Assembly (NCBI GenBank): GCA_030445275.1
Contig: JAUCSE010000078.1
Location: 1-51,311, forward strand
DNA length: 51,311 nt
Direction: 5' to 3'
From: Mucilaginibacter sp.
GTDB lineage: Bacteria; Bacteroidota; Bacteroidia; Sphingobacteriales; Sphingobacteriaceae
The number at the start of each line of letters is the position of its first letter. Within the stretch, counting starts at the first letter, position 1. A program made the position numbers and the translations under genes. Of this stretch, positions 32,680-42,329 are shown one piece after another. A model generated the notes under the pieces. That model ran no database searches. It saw only the letters and a list, made by a program, of their open reading frames with translations, and was not told the origin of the DNA.

Positions 32680-34143
32680 ATGAAATATCAATATATTATC
32701 CTCGGTGCCTTATTGATGATCGGCCTTGGGGGATGCAAAAAATTCCTGGATGAAACGCCTACCGCGCATCAGTCCACATCCAGCTTTTATAAAACCAGTG
32801 ACGATGCGGTGAGAGCTGTGACTGATTCCTACAGATTGTTGAAGGATCAGGCTTACGGCGGGTATTCGCCCTCATCTTTTGGAGATATTATGTCTGACGA
32901 TGCCAATAAGGGCGGAGGTGGTGCATCTGACCAGGGACTGATACAACAGCTGAAGATCTTTACCGCGAAAGCGGATAATGGTTATGTGTACAATGCCTGG
33001 AGAGACAACTTTAAAGGCGTATACCTGGCCAATCTGGTTTTACAAAAAGTTCCGCCTATTGTTATGGACGATAAATTGAAGGCGCAAATACTCGCCGAAG
33101 CACAATTTTTACGTGGGTATTATTATTTGCAGCTGGTCAGATTATTTGGCCGTGTACCATTGGTTACCACGCCCCTGGAGAATGGTGATTTCAACGTTAA
33201 GCAATCTACTGCTGATCAGATATTTGCTCAAATAGAGGCAGATGCCAACGCGGCCATTAGCGCCTTGCCCAATAAAACGGACCAGGCAGCAACTGATCGT
33301 GGCAGGGCAACCAAAGGGGCAGCCCAGGCCCTGCTTTTAGAAACTTATATGTGGGAAAAGAAATGGGGGCCGGCCCAGCAATTGGGCGACCAGATCATCT
33401 CTTCCGGTCAATATACGCTTGCCCCGGATGTGACCCAAATCTGGACCCTGGAGGGAGAGTTTGGCCCGGAGTCTATTTTTGAAGTGAATAATGAGGATAT
33501 CCCCGGCAAAGACGTGGGTAACCTGTTGAACTTGTTTGACGCACCAAGAAATACCTGGGGATACGGTTTTACGGTTCCTTCCCAATCTTTGGTTGATGAG
33601 TTTGAACCAGGGGATCCGAGGTTACACGCTACGGCGATATTTAATAACGAAAAGATGCCTGATGGAACGGTAGCTAATACCAATACCAGCGAAACAGGTT
33701 ATTGGAACAGGAAATACTGGCTAGAGGTAAGCGAAATCCCTACCAACAATGGCGGTGGTGCCGGGGATGGACCAACTAATGACCGTGTATATGGCCTTGC
33801 ACAAGTGATGCTCTGGACCGCGGAAGCTGCTTTTCAAAACGGTAATGCGTCACACGCTACAGACCTGGTTAATCAGATCAGGGCGAGGGCCAGGAAAAGC
33901 GGTGGTAATACGGATACTTCTATTTTACCAGCCTACGGAACAGCTACCTTGACCAATATTTACCATGAAATGCGTGTAGAAAGCGCATTAGGTGAACACC
34001 GCCGTTTCTATGAACTGGTAAGAACCGGGAGGGCGGCCGCCCTGCTTCCAGGGTTTAAAGTGGGTATCAACGAGCATGTGCCTATTCCTTTAACCGAGAT
34101 TCAGCTAAGCGGCGGGGTGTTGACGCAAAATTCTGGCTATTAG
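32680..34143 (+). CDS. SusD/RagB-family lipoprotein, module B
   Basis: Encodes 487 residues from ATG 32680 (MKYQYIILGALLMIGLGGC), which places the lipid cysteine at residue 19; ATG 32656, three bases after the SusC stop, would add eight residues. The helical SusD core is clear: FLRGYYYLQLVRLFGRVPLV, ATKGAAQALLLETYMWEKKW, and the RagB-type end region with YGLAQVMLWTAEAAFQNGNA, NQIRARAR and YHEMRVESALGEHRRFYELV, finishing with PIPLTEIQLSGG. It partners the SusC at 29294 at the cell surface. A long hairpin follows, closing the module. No glycoside hydrolase gene follows, so the pair may serve enzymes encoded elsewhere. Confidence 0.94.
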   Translation: MKYQYIILGALLMIGLGGCKKFLDETPTAHQSTSSFYKTSDDAVRAVTDSYRLLKDQAYGGYSPSSFGDIMSDDANKGGGGASDQGLIQQLKIFTAKADNGYVYNAWRDNFKGVYLANLVLQKVPPIVMDDKLKAQILAEAQFLRGYYYLQLVRLFGRVPLVTTPLENGDFNVKQSTADQIFAQIEADANAAISALPNKTDQAATDRGRATKGAAQALLLETYMWEKKWGPAQQLGDQIISSGQYTLAPDVTQIWTLEGEFGPESIFEVNNEDIPGKDVGNLLNLFDAPRNTWGYGFTVPSQSLVDEFEPGDPRLHATAIFNNEKMPDGTVANTNTSETGYWNRKYWLEVSEIPTNNGGGAGDGPTNDRVYGLAQVMLWTAEAAFQNGNASHATDLVNQIRARARKSGGNTDTSILPAYGTATLTNIYHEMRVESALGEHRRFYELVRTGRAAALLPGFKVGINEHVPIPLTEIQLSGGVLTQNSGY

Positions 34144-34625
34144 ATGTTTATGAAAGATGATAAGATTTATATAAACTGGTGATTGAAAAAGGTTTAATTA
34201 GTGTGGATTGATAATTTTACCAAATTAACGGGGCCGCTAATAAGGCACCTGGTTAATTTGGTAAATTACTTTTCGATTTTTGGCAAAGGACCGGATGATG
34301 TATTGTAAGAGACTTAAATTACATGATTATAATACGATAGCATAGCAATTAGTCAAATCATGAAGCAGGGTTATACTTTTGCTTGGTTGTAATGGAACAA
34401 ACTTTTATTTAATTATCGCAATTTTATAACAATTTGTATTCTTGTACTAGTGGATTTTAAAAAAAAACTAAATTTCCTGATATAACCTAATATTTATTTT
34501 ATTGCAGTTTTATGGAGAAAGACCTACCCCCGAAAGTGTTTTTTGGGGTCGAAATATGTACACCCTTGTTCCAGAGAATCGCCATAAATCTGTTAAACGG
34601 ATTTAACACCTTCAGCTGAACGTTT
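34144..34625. other. Gap between modules B and C
   Basis: About 480 bases without a gene. It contains the terminator hairpin 34216-34265 and a TACTTTTG element (34374-34381) matching the -7 consensus, 245 bases before the module C sigma gene; no TTG at the usual distance was found. Confidence 0.4.
34216..34265 (+). terminator. Hairpin ending module B
   Basis: Arms 34216-34229 and 34252-34265 are perfect 14-bp complements; the 22-base interior (GGGGCC...GGCACC) can extend the stem with one mismatch. It lies 72 bases after the SusD stop. Confidence 0.65.
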
Positions 34626-35216
34626 ATGGCGGATTACAGTTTGCATACGGACGACTCTATTACCTTTTTATTCAAAGAGGGTGATCAGGCTGCGTACACT
34701 GAAATATATAAAAGGTACTGGAAAAAAATGTTTTTGATTGCCTGGAATCACAGTAATGATGAAGTAGTTTCTAAGGATATTGTGCATGAAGTATTTATGT
34801 CTTTATGGGAAAGGAGAGATATAGTTGATATTAAAGATCTCAAATCATTTTTGACTACGGCTGCCAGATTCAGCATATTTAAGCACTATCAAAGGGAAAA
34901 ACACAGGTCAGAGCTGTTTAATAAAAACTATGAATACAATGAATTAGCAAATGACGAAAGCAAGCTTGACGCTCTATTTCTGCAGGAGTATATTGATGGT
35001 ATTGTTGAAGAGATGCCTAAAAAATGCCGTTTGGTGTTTCGGTATAGCCGGGAGATGGGAATGAAAAACACTGAAATCGCTGACAAAATAAATATCACAG
35101 AAAAAGGTGTCGAAGCCACACTTACCCGTGCATTGAAAATTATACGGATCGAACTTAAGAATTACGGATTGATTATTTTTGCAATCTTACATATCATCAA
35201 TAAATTACTCCACTAG
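34626..35216 (+). CDS. ECF sigma factor, module C
   Basis: Encodes 196 residues. Region 2: YTEIYKRYWKKMFLIAWNHS with SKDIVHEVFMSLWERRDIVD; region 4: GMKNTEIADKINITEKGVEATL followed by ALKIIRIELK. The end is hydrophobic (GLIIFAILHIINKLLH). The recognition helix reads EKGVEATLTRAL where modules A and B have KTVENQLT-type sequences, so promoter preference may differ from theirs. FecR follows after 230 bases and then the SusC. It should drive the module C operon of SusC, SusD, two lipoproteins and GH2. Confidence 0.92.
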   Translation: MADYSLHTDDSITFLFKEGDQAAYTEIYKRYWKKMFLIAWNHSNDEVVSKDIVHEVFMSLWERRDIVDIKDLKSFLTTAARFSIFKHYQREKHRSELFNKNYEYNELANDESKLDALFLQEYIDGIVEEMPKKCRLVFRYSREMGMKNTEIADKINITEKGVEATLTRALKIIRIELKNYGLIIFAILHIINKLLH

Positions 35217-35446
35217 ATAAGTATAACTTTTATTATAGGGGGCTAAATTATAATGTATTAACTATTTATACAATACCTACATATAGCACCCCGCAGCCGA
35301 TTGGACCAGATAAGAACTTATACTTTAATTTTATCCATAATGCAATTAGGTCGATAACATCGTTCGTTATTATTTAATTTTTTAAAAAAAATGTAGGGAG
35401 AAATCTTTTCTATAGTACTTACATATATAAACCACTCAATAACCAA

Positions 35447-36604
35447 TTGAACCAGGAACGTATTTACACTTTAATTCAAAAGTACAGCGACAAGACAGCA
35501 ACGGCGGCTGAAAAAGAAGAATTGCTTAAATGGTATCGCGAAAAAGCATATCATGATGCAGAATTTCCGGGAAGCGAAGATACCGTGGGCGATATGATGT
35601 TGGACCGTCTCCAACGGGAAATAAAGCCGGGAGTGAAGGGCGGAGCTTATTCCAAATGGTTATTAGCGGCATCTATTCTGCTGGTAGCCGGGATAACATA
35701 TTGGTTATTTACTAAAACTTTTGAAAGCTTTAACAAGCCCCCCGCTTCCATAGCACAGGTCGAGAATATTCATCCGGGTAGTAATAAGGCGACATTAATT
35801 TTAGCTGACGGTTCCAGGCTTTCATTGACGGATGCAGGTAACGGAAGAATTGCTAAACAGAGTGGCGTTCAGATTGCCAAAACGGCCAACGGACAGCTTG
35901 TCTACACTATTAAAGAGCCCACTGGTACAACGCCAATATCGAGTGCAGGCGGGTCCGTTGTACTTTATAATACCATTGAGACACCCCAGGGGGGGCAGTA
36001 CCAGGTCATCTTGCCCGATGGATCAAAAGTCTGGCTGAATGCCTTTTCTTCACTTAAGTTTCCGGTTAGCTTTTTATCACAAAAGGAACGCCGGGTAGAG
36101 TTAAGCGGTGAAGCATATTTTGAGGTTGAACACCGTAAAGATCTGCCTTTTAGGGTTGTAACCAACAAGCAGGTGGTGGAGGTTCTAGGAACCCATTTTG
36201 ACATTAACGCGTATCCTGATGAAACACTTACTAGAACGGTATTATTACAGGGTGCGGTTAAGCTTACAGCGGGCAATAATACAGCTGTTCTAAAGCCAGG
36301 GCAACAGGCTGATCTTCAACGGGATATTAAGGTTACTTATGTAAACGCCGAAGATGCTGTAGCATGGAAAAACGGTTATTTCAAGTTTGATGATGAAAAG
36401 CTGGAAGCTATCATGGGAAGTGTAGCCAGATGGTATGATGTGAAAGTAATTTTCCTGGACGAAAACCTAAAAAATGAAAAATTTGGCGTAGTAACCACCC
36501 GATTTGCGAGCATTACAAGTTTACTTAGAATGATTGAACAAACCGGCGATGCGAGATTTAGCATGCAGGGTTCAACTATTACCGTGAGCAGAAAAGTAAA
36601 ATAA
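35447..36604 (+). CDS. FecR-family anti-sigma factor, module C, TTG start
   Basis: Encodes 385 residues from a TTG start at 35447; the next in-frame ATG is 49 codons later and would remove the conserved N-terminal sigma-binding segment (YTLIQKYSDKTATAAEKEELLKWY). Membrane helix about 70-88 (KWLLAASILLVAGITYWLF). Periplasmic FecR domain with ETPQGGQYQVILPDGSKVWL and LSGEAYFEVEHRKDLPF; C-terminal DUF4974 with FKFDDEKLEAIMGSVARWYDVKV. The TTG start may lower the amount of anti-sigma factor relative to sigma. It is encoded between its sigma factor and the STN-bearing SusC at 36818. Confidence 0.92.
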   Translation: MNQERIYTLIQKYSDKTATAAEKEELLKWYREKAYHDAEFPGSEDTVGDMMLDRLQREIKPGVKGGAYSKWLLAASILLVAGITYWLFTKTFESFNKPPASIAQVENIHPGSNKATLILADGSRLSLTDAGNGRIAKQSGVQIAKTANGQLVYTIKEPTGTTPISSAGGSVVLYNTIETPQGGQYQVILPDGSKVWLNAFSSLKFPVSFLSQKERRVELSGEAYFEVEHRKDLPFRVVTNKQVVEVLGTHFDINAYPDETLTRTVLLQGAVKLTAGNNTAVLKPGQQADLQRDIKVTYVNAEDAVAWKNGYFKFDDEKLEAIMGSVARWYDVKVIFLDENLKNEKFGVVTTRFASITSLLRMIEQTGDARFSMQGSTITVSRKVK

Positions 36605-36817
36605 CAAGCTATAACCCAACCTAAATCCTAACCTAATTCATAACCAATTATTAAACTAAATTAAACCATGAAACAAAGAGAAATACCCACCTGAAAATGA
36701 AATGAAAATGGTTTATAAAGCAGAATGGAGGTATTGCAAGTACCCCCACTCAAAATGGCTTTATTTAATCAGAAAGCAATTGTCGTCACATTTCTTACTT
36801 AAAAACAGCCTTAACAA

Positions 36818-39800
36818 ATGTATAAAAATTTTACTACAAACATTTGTACGCCTTCGGGCTACGCCAAGAAATTCCTGCTCATTATGAAGATCACCACTTT
36901 TATACTCTTCCTCGCATTTATGCAGGCAAGCGCAGCAGTCTTTTCACAAAAAATAACATACAAGGAAAAAGATGTTTCATTAAAACAAGTGCTTCGTGAA
37001 TTGAATAAACAGACGGGGTACAATATTTTCTGGTCTTCAAAAAGCATTGAAAATGTGCCAAAATTGAATGTTAGTTTTGAAAACACCCCCCTTGAAGAAG
37101 CACTAAATATTGCCTTAAAAGGATTGCAGCTTACCTATGTAATTGAAGGGAAATCGGTAATTATTAAAGAAACATTACCTGTAAAGCCTCCTGAAAAAGC
37201 TAATCTAAACCTGGCCGATATCACCATTACGGGATCAGTTAAAGATATAAAAGGGCAAATCCTGCCGGGAGTGAGTATATCGTTGGTAGGTAAGTCCAGT
37301 CGGGGAACAGTCACCGACAATAACGGTAAATTTATCCTTGATGTTCCCATTGACGCTGTCGTCAAAGTATCCTTTGTGGGTTTCAAATCACAGACATTTA
37401 CCGTGAGTTCGGTTAAAAAACTTTTTAACATTGTTCTGGAAGAGGATGTTACGCAAGCGGAAGAAGTTGTTATTACAGCATATGGTAAAAGGGAACGAAA
37501 AGAAGCGATCGTGGGTTCTGTTACAAGCATCAAACCCGGAGAACTGAAAATACCTGCAAGTAACTTAACTACCGCTTTAGCGGGACAAGCGGCGGGTATT
37601 ATTGCCTTTCAGGGCAGCGGGCAGCCAGGCCAGGATAATGCCCGCTTTTTTATAAGAGGGGTAACTACCTTCGGTTACAAAGTTGACCCACTTATTTTGA
37701 TTGATAACATCGAACTGACAACCAATGATCTGGCCCGTCTGCAGGTTGATGACATCGCTAGTTTTTCCATATTAAAGGATGCGAGCGCCACCGCACTATA
37801 TGGAGCTAGGGGGGCAAATGGGGTGATCCTGGTAAGTACGAAGGTAGGAAAGATCGGAAAACCTCAGCTCAGTTTCCGCGCGGAAAACTCCATATCCCAG
37901 AATGCACAGTCCATAAAAATAGCTGATCCCATTACCTACATGAATCTTTTTAATGAGGCTACATTATCAAGAGACCCGACACAACCTACGCCTTTTAGCC
38001 AGGATAAAATATTAAATACCCAAAACACCATTAATAAAGGTCCGGGTTATAATCCTTATGTATATCCGGCGGTTGACTGGGTAGGGTTGCTGATTAAAAA
38101 ACGGACATCCACGCAAAGAGGTAATTTAAGTATAAGCGGGGGGACACCATTTGCCCGGTATTATGTGGCAGGTTCTTACAATGTGGATCACGGAAACCTG
38201 GCGGAGGACAAATTAAACAATAACAGCAATAATATCAAAAACACCAATTATCAGTTACGTTCAAATGTAAACCTCAACCTCACCAAAACAACAGAAGCGA
38301 TATTGCGGTTTTCAGGAACTTTTAATGATTATACAGGACCTTTAACAGCCGATGGGTCGTTTAATTCAGATGTATATAAAATGGCCCTGCATACAAGCCC
38401 GGTTTTATTCCCTGCCTATTTTCCCGCCGATTCAGCCAATAGAGGAACCCAACATATCTTGTTTGGCGCGCCTGCAGATAATGGAATTATATATAATAAT
38501 CCCTATGCACTTCTTTTACGGGGGCATAAAACCTCTTCCGAATCAAGGGTGCTTGCGCAGATAGAGTTAAACCAGGGTTTAAATTTTATTACAGAAGGGT
38601 TGAACTTTCATGGCATATTCAGCACCAATCGTTATTCTTTCTTTAGTACCAATTTAGCTTACAAACCTTTTTACTACAATGTCTCCAGTTACAATAAGGT
38701 CAATAATACCTATACCTTATTCTGGACCAATCCCAAACCTGGTGATGCCATTGAATATTTGGAATATTTTCCGGGAACACCGGACATAAGCAATCAAATA
38801 TACCTGCAGGGAAACCTGGATTACAGTAAACAGTTAAAAAAACACAATATTTCTGTGAATCTGGTTTTTACCAGGCAACAAACTGTTTATTCCAATGCGA
38901 TTAATCCTGATACTAAACTCCCGGACCTTCAGTATGCGCTGCCACACCGTAATCTAGGTATAGCCGGGAGGGCGGGATACAACTATTTAGGCCGTTATTT
39001 CTTTGAATTCAACTTCGGGTATAATGGTTCTGAACGTTTTGATAGCAGGCATCGTTATGGTTTCTTTCCAACTGTTGGCGGAGGATGGATGGTATCCGAT
39101 GAAAAATTCTTTGAACCATTAACCAATATCTTCAACAGGGTTAAAATAAGAGGAAGTTACGGTTTGGTAGGAAATGATGAGATTAGTTCCAGGCGTTTCT
39201 TTTATGCCTCCAATGTCAACCTGGGTAGTGGTGCGCCTGCGGCCTTCGGAACGAATGCCGGTTACACCCATGGCGGAGTGAGTATACTAAACTATGAGGA
39301 CCCGAATGTAACCTGGGAAACTTCAAGGCAGGCCAATCTGGCCCTGGAATTAACTCTGATTAGAAATTTGAATATCACCGCCGAAATTTATAATTACAAT
39401 CGTTCAAACATACTGCAAAAGAGAAGTGATGTCCCAACTACAGGACTCGAAGTGCCGGTTTATGCGAATATTGGCAAGGTGAATGCACGAGGGCTCGACC
39501 TTTCTGTCGATTATAAACAAACTTTCTCTAAATCTTTCTCAATGACGGGTCGCGGTAACTTTACGCTGGCTACTAATAAGTACACCTACTACGATGAGCC
39601 TAATTATGCGGAAGCGTACAGGCGTGTTACAGGTCAGCCCATAAATATGGGTTATGGGTATATAGCTGAACGTCTATTTGTGGATGATGCGGAAGCCGCA
39701 AGTTCGCCAAAACAAATCTTTTCTGCTAATGGAAAAGCGCCCAGGGGCGGCGATATCAAATATCGCGATCTGAATGGCGATGGTATAATTGACAACCGGG

Positions 39801-40336
39801 ATCAGGTCTGGCTTGGTTATCCGCAGGTGCCGGAAATTGTATACGGGTATGGGGTTTCCGCCCAGTACAAAAACTTTGACCTTTCTGCATTTTTTCAAGG
39901 CCAGGCAAGGGTGTCATTTTTTATAGATCCCAACAGGGTTAGCCCGTTCATTCAAAGCAATGAAGATTACGTTTATGGCCAAACGCAATTATTAAAACAA
40001 TTCGCGGACAGCCACTGGTCCGAAGAGAACCAAAATTTGTATGCGATGTACCCACGCTTAGGAGCGAATCGGGTGGATGTGGAGAATAATCTGCAGGGCA
40101 GTAGCTGGTGGTTGCGCAGCGGCGCGTTTATGCGCCTGAAATCCGCGGAGCTGGGTTATTCCTTACCATCATCGTTAACTAAGCGGTTAGGACTGAGGAA
40201 CCTGCGTCTTTACTTTAACGGGTTAAACCTGATCACCTGGAGCTCATTTAAACTATGGGACCCTGAATTAGGTGGAAACGGGTTTAATTATCCAATACAA
40301 AAAGTATACAATATTGGCGTAAATGTTAATTTATAA
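36818..40336 (+). CDS. SusC/RagA-family TonB-linked receptor with STN domain, module C
   Basis: Encodes 1172 residues. An extension (MYKNFTTNICTPSGYAKK) precedes the signal peptide at Met23 (MKITTFILFLAFMQASAAVFSQ). STN domain about 47-117 (DVSLKQVLRELNKQTGYNIFW); carboxypeptidase-regulatory domain about 135-210 (GQILPGVSISLVGKSSRGTV); plug with DPLILIDNIELTTNDLARLQ and ILKDASATALYGARGANGVI; barrel ending VYNIGVNVNL. In the plug the usual DG-P turn after the strand is DNIEL, a mild change. It starts a long operon with SusD (14 bases on), two lipoproteins and a GH2 enzyme. The protein imports the oligosaccharide made by that enzyme set and signals to FecR. Confidence 0.95.
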   Translation: MYKNFTTNICTPSGYAKKFLLIMKITTFILFLAFMQASAAVFSQKITYKEKDVSLKQVLRELNKQTGYNIFWSSKSIENVPKLNVSFENTPLEEALNIALKGLQLTYVIEGKSVIIKETLPVKPPEKANLNLADITITGSVKDIKGQILPGVSISLVGKSSRGTVTDNNGKFILDVPIDAVVKVSFVGFKSQTFTVSSVKKLFNIVLEEDVTQAEEVVITAYGKRERKEAIVGSVTSIKPGELKIPASNLTTALAGQAAGIIAFQGSGQPGQDNARFFIRGVTTFGYKVDPLILIDNIELTTNDLARLQVDDIASFSILKDASATALYGARGANGVILVSTKVGKIGKPQLSFRAENSISQNAQSIKIADPITYMNLFNEATLSRDPTQPTPFSQDKILNTQNTINKGPGYNPYVYPAVDWVGLLIKKRTSTQRGNLSISGGTPFARYYVAGSYNVDHGNLAEDKLNNNSNNIKNTNYQLRSNVNLNLTKTTEAILRFSGTFNDYTGPLTADGSFNSDVYKMALHTSPVLFPAYFPADSANRGTQHILFGAPADNGIIYNNPYALLLRGHKTSSESRVLAQIELNQGLNFITEGLNFHGIFSTNRYSFFSTNLAYKPFYYNVSSYNKVNNTYTLFWTNPKPGDAIEYLEYFPGTPDISNQIYLQGNLDYSKQLKKHNISVNLVFTRQQTVYSNAINPDTKLPDLQYALPHRNLGIAGRAGYNYLGRYFFEFNFGYNGSERFDSRHRYGFFPTVGGGWMVSDEKFFEPLTNIFNRVKIRGSYGLVGNDEISSRRFFYASNVNLGSGAPAAFGTNAGYTHGGVSILNYEDPNVTWETSRQANLALELTLIRNLNITAEIYNYNRSNILQKRSDVPTTGLEVPVYANIGKVNARGLDLSVDYKQTFSKSFSMTGRGNFTLATNKYTYYDEPNYAEAYRRVTGQPINMGYGYIAERLFVDDAEAASSPKQIFSANGKAPRGGDIKYRDLNGDGIIDNRDQVWLGYPQVPEIVYGYGVSAQYKNFDLSAFFQGQARVSFFIDPNRVSPFIQSNEDYVYGQTQLLKQFADSHWSEENQNLYAMYPRLGANRVDVENNLQGSSWWLRSGAFMRLKSAELGYSLPSSLTKRLGLRNLRLYFNGLNLITWSSFKLWDPELGGNGFNYPIQKVYNIGVNVNL

Positions 40337-40350
40337 ATAGGATCAAGAAC

Positions 40351-42282
40351 ATGAAATTAGATTATAAATATTTCTGCTTAATTATTTTAATGGTATTAGG
40401 CGGATCCTGCAAAAAATACCTGGATGTTGTTCCACCTAACACCGGAACACTTGATTTTGCTTTCAGAAGCCGCGATGCCGCGGAAAACTACCTGTTTACC
40501 TGTTATTCGGCGTTACAACAATTCAATGACCAGAACAAGAGTCCGGGATTCACCACTTCAGGTGAAATTATTATACCATTCAATCTGCCCAATAACGCTA
40601 TTAATATTTCGGGATACAGTATCATTACCGGCACGCAGACCAGCGGCAATCCCGGCTTGGATTATTGGACGGGTAATAGTAACGGTATCGACCTTTTTCA
40701 GGCGATAAGAAAATGTAATACCATGCTGGAGAACATTGATAAACCACAGGACCTGACCGGAGCCGAAAAGAAACGGTGGATAGCGGAATTGAAGTTCTTA
40801 AAAGCATATTATAATTATTACTTACTGAGGCTCTATGGCCCTATACCGATCATGGATGTTAACTTACCTGTAGAGGCGACTCCCACAGAGGTTAAGGTAA
40901 AACGTGCGCCTTTTGACGATGTAGTGAAATATGTAGTTGGCTTACTGGATGTGGCTATCCCTGATCTGCCGGTTACGATTGATAATCCGGCAAAAGAACT
41001 GGGCAGGGTTACCCAGCCTGCAGCCATGGCTATTAAAGCGGAGTTGCTAATGACTGTTGCCAGCCCTTTATTTAATGGCAACCCGGATTTTTCAGGTCTT
41101 AAAGACAAAAGTGGAACTCCGCTATTTTCTACGGCTTATGATGCTTCAAAATGGCAAGCTGCGGTTACCGCCTGTAAAGCGGCCATTGACGCTTGCGAGG
41201 TGGCGGGCCTTAAAATAAGCAATGATTTCGTACCTGCAGCCAACGTCGCTGTTGCTAACCTTCCTGATACTTTAAGACAGGTATTGAAATTTCAAAACGC
41301 GTTAACCGAAAAATGGGACACTAATCCGGAGTTGATATGGGCCTTAACTAATGTATTTCATGGTCAGGAATATTGTATTCCAAGATTAACACAGTTGGCT
41401 AATCAGAACGATAGCCAGAATCCTGAATATTATTCTGTACCGATTTCAACAACCGAGCTTTTTTATACCAATAACGGGGTTCCGATAGAAGAAGATAACA
41501 GTTGGGATTATACCAATAGGAATGGGCTGCGTACGGGTGATGCTGTTAACAAATGGTATATCAAACAAGGATACACCACTGTTAAATCGAATTTTGACCG
41601 GGAGCCACGCTACTATGGCAGTATTGCCTTTGACGGTGGCATATGGTTTGGTAACGGACGTAATGATGCCAAATCTACTGATAAGCCGCTCTATAGCGTG
41701 GCGGCCAGGGGAATTTCCTCTACCAGCGGACCCAAGGAGCCTCAAAAAACCAACATAACAGGTTATTGGCCCAAAAAACTGGCAAATTATCAAACCGTTT
41801 ATGATGATGGCTTTTCATGGGTTGATTTTTCAATGCCCATGATGCGCATGGCCGGGTTATATTTACTTTACGCAGAAGCTTTAAATGAAGTGAATGGTCC
41901 TACACCTACAGCCATATCTTATATTGATAAAGTAAGGAGCCGTGCAGGTCTGAACGGTGTCATCAGTTCCTGGACTGCTCATTCAAAGAATCCAACAAAA
42001 CCATCCACAAAAGAAGGTCTAAGGGCTATCATTCACCAGGAAAGAAGGATAGAATTGTGTTTTGAGGGACAAAGCGGATGGGATCTCAGACGATGGAAGG
42101 AGTTACAGCAGGTTTTAAGTGTTCCCTTAAAAGGCTGGAGCATTTATGAGGAGCAGGCTATCAATTATTATCGGGCAAGAAACGTAGAGATCCCGGTTTT
42201 TCAAACGAGGGACTACCTCTGGCCAATAGCATCCGGTACGTTGGAAACAGACGAGAACCTGGTACAAAACCCATTTTGGTAG
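40351..42282 (+). CDS. Large SusD/RagB-family lipoprotein, module C
   Basis: Encodes 643 residues, at the large end for SusD. The lipobox is VLGGSCKKYLD, with the lipid cysteine at about residue 20. Core segments: AELKFLKAYYNYYLLRLYGPIP, RVTQPAAMAIKAELLMTVASPLFNG and the closing MPMMRMAGLYLLYAEALNEV, DKVRSRAGL, IHQERRIELCFEGQSGWDLRRW. The extra length lies in loops between about 290 and 470, which may form the substrate-binding face. It pairs with the SusC at 36818 and is followed by surface lipoproteins, so a complex polysaccharide is likely. The end (LWPIASGTLETDENLVQNPFW) is the family usual. Confidence 0.94.
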   Translation: MKLDYKYFCLIILMVLGGSCKKYLDVVPPNTGTLDFAFRSRDAAENYLFTCYSALQQFNDQNKSPGFTTSGEIIIPFNLPNNAINISGYSIITGTQTSGNPGLDYWTGNSNGIDLFQAIRKCNTMLENIDKPQDLTGAEKKRWIAELKFLKAYYNYYLLRLYGPIPIMDVNLPVEATPTEVKVKRAPFDDVVKYVVGLLDVAIPDLPVTIDNPAKELGRVTQPAAMAIKAELLMTVASPLFNGNPDFSGLKDKSGTPLFSTAYDASKWQAAVTACKAAIDACEVAGLKISNDFVPAANVAVANLPDTLRQVLKFQNALTEKWDTNPELIWALTNVFHGQEYCIPRLTQLANQNDSQNPEYYSVPISTTELFYTNNGVPIEEDNSWDYTNRNGLRTGDAVNKWYIKQGYTTVKSNFDREPRYYGSIAFDGGIWFGNGRNDAKSTDKPLYSVAARGISSTSGPKEPQKTNITGYWPKKLANYQTVYDDGFSWVDFSMPMMRMAGLYLLYAEALNEVNGPTPTAISYIDKVRSRAGLNGVISSWTAHSKNPTKPSTKEGLRAIIHQERRIELCFEGQSGWDLRRWKELQQVLSVPLKGWSIYEEQAINYYRARNVEIPVFQTRDYLWPIASGTLETDENLVQNPFW

Positions 42283-42329
42283 GACAAATAATGCGTTAAA
42301 GAGTTTATTAACATTTTAATAAAAATACG

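Noticed and set aside
36702..36887. Short 61-codon frame before the module C SusC
   Set aside because: It overlaps the SusC start in another frame and shows no domain or signal pattern.
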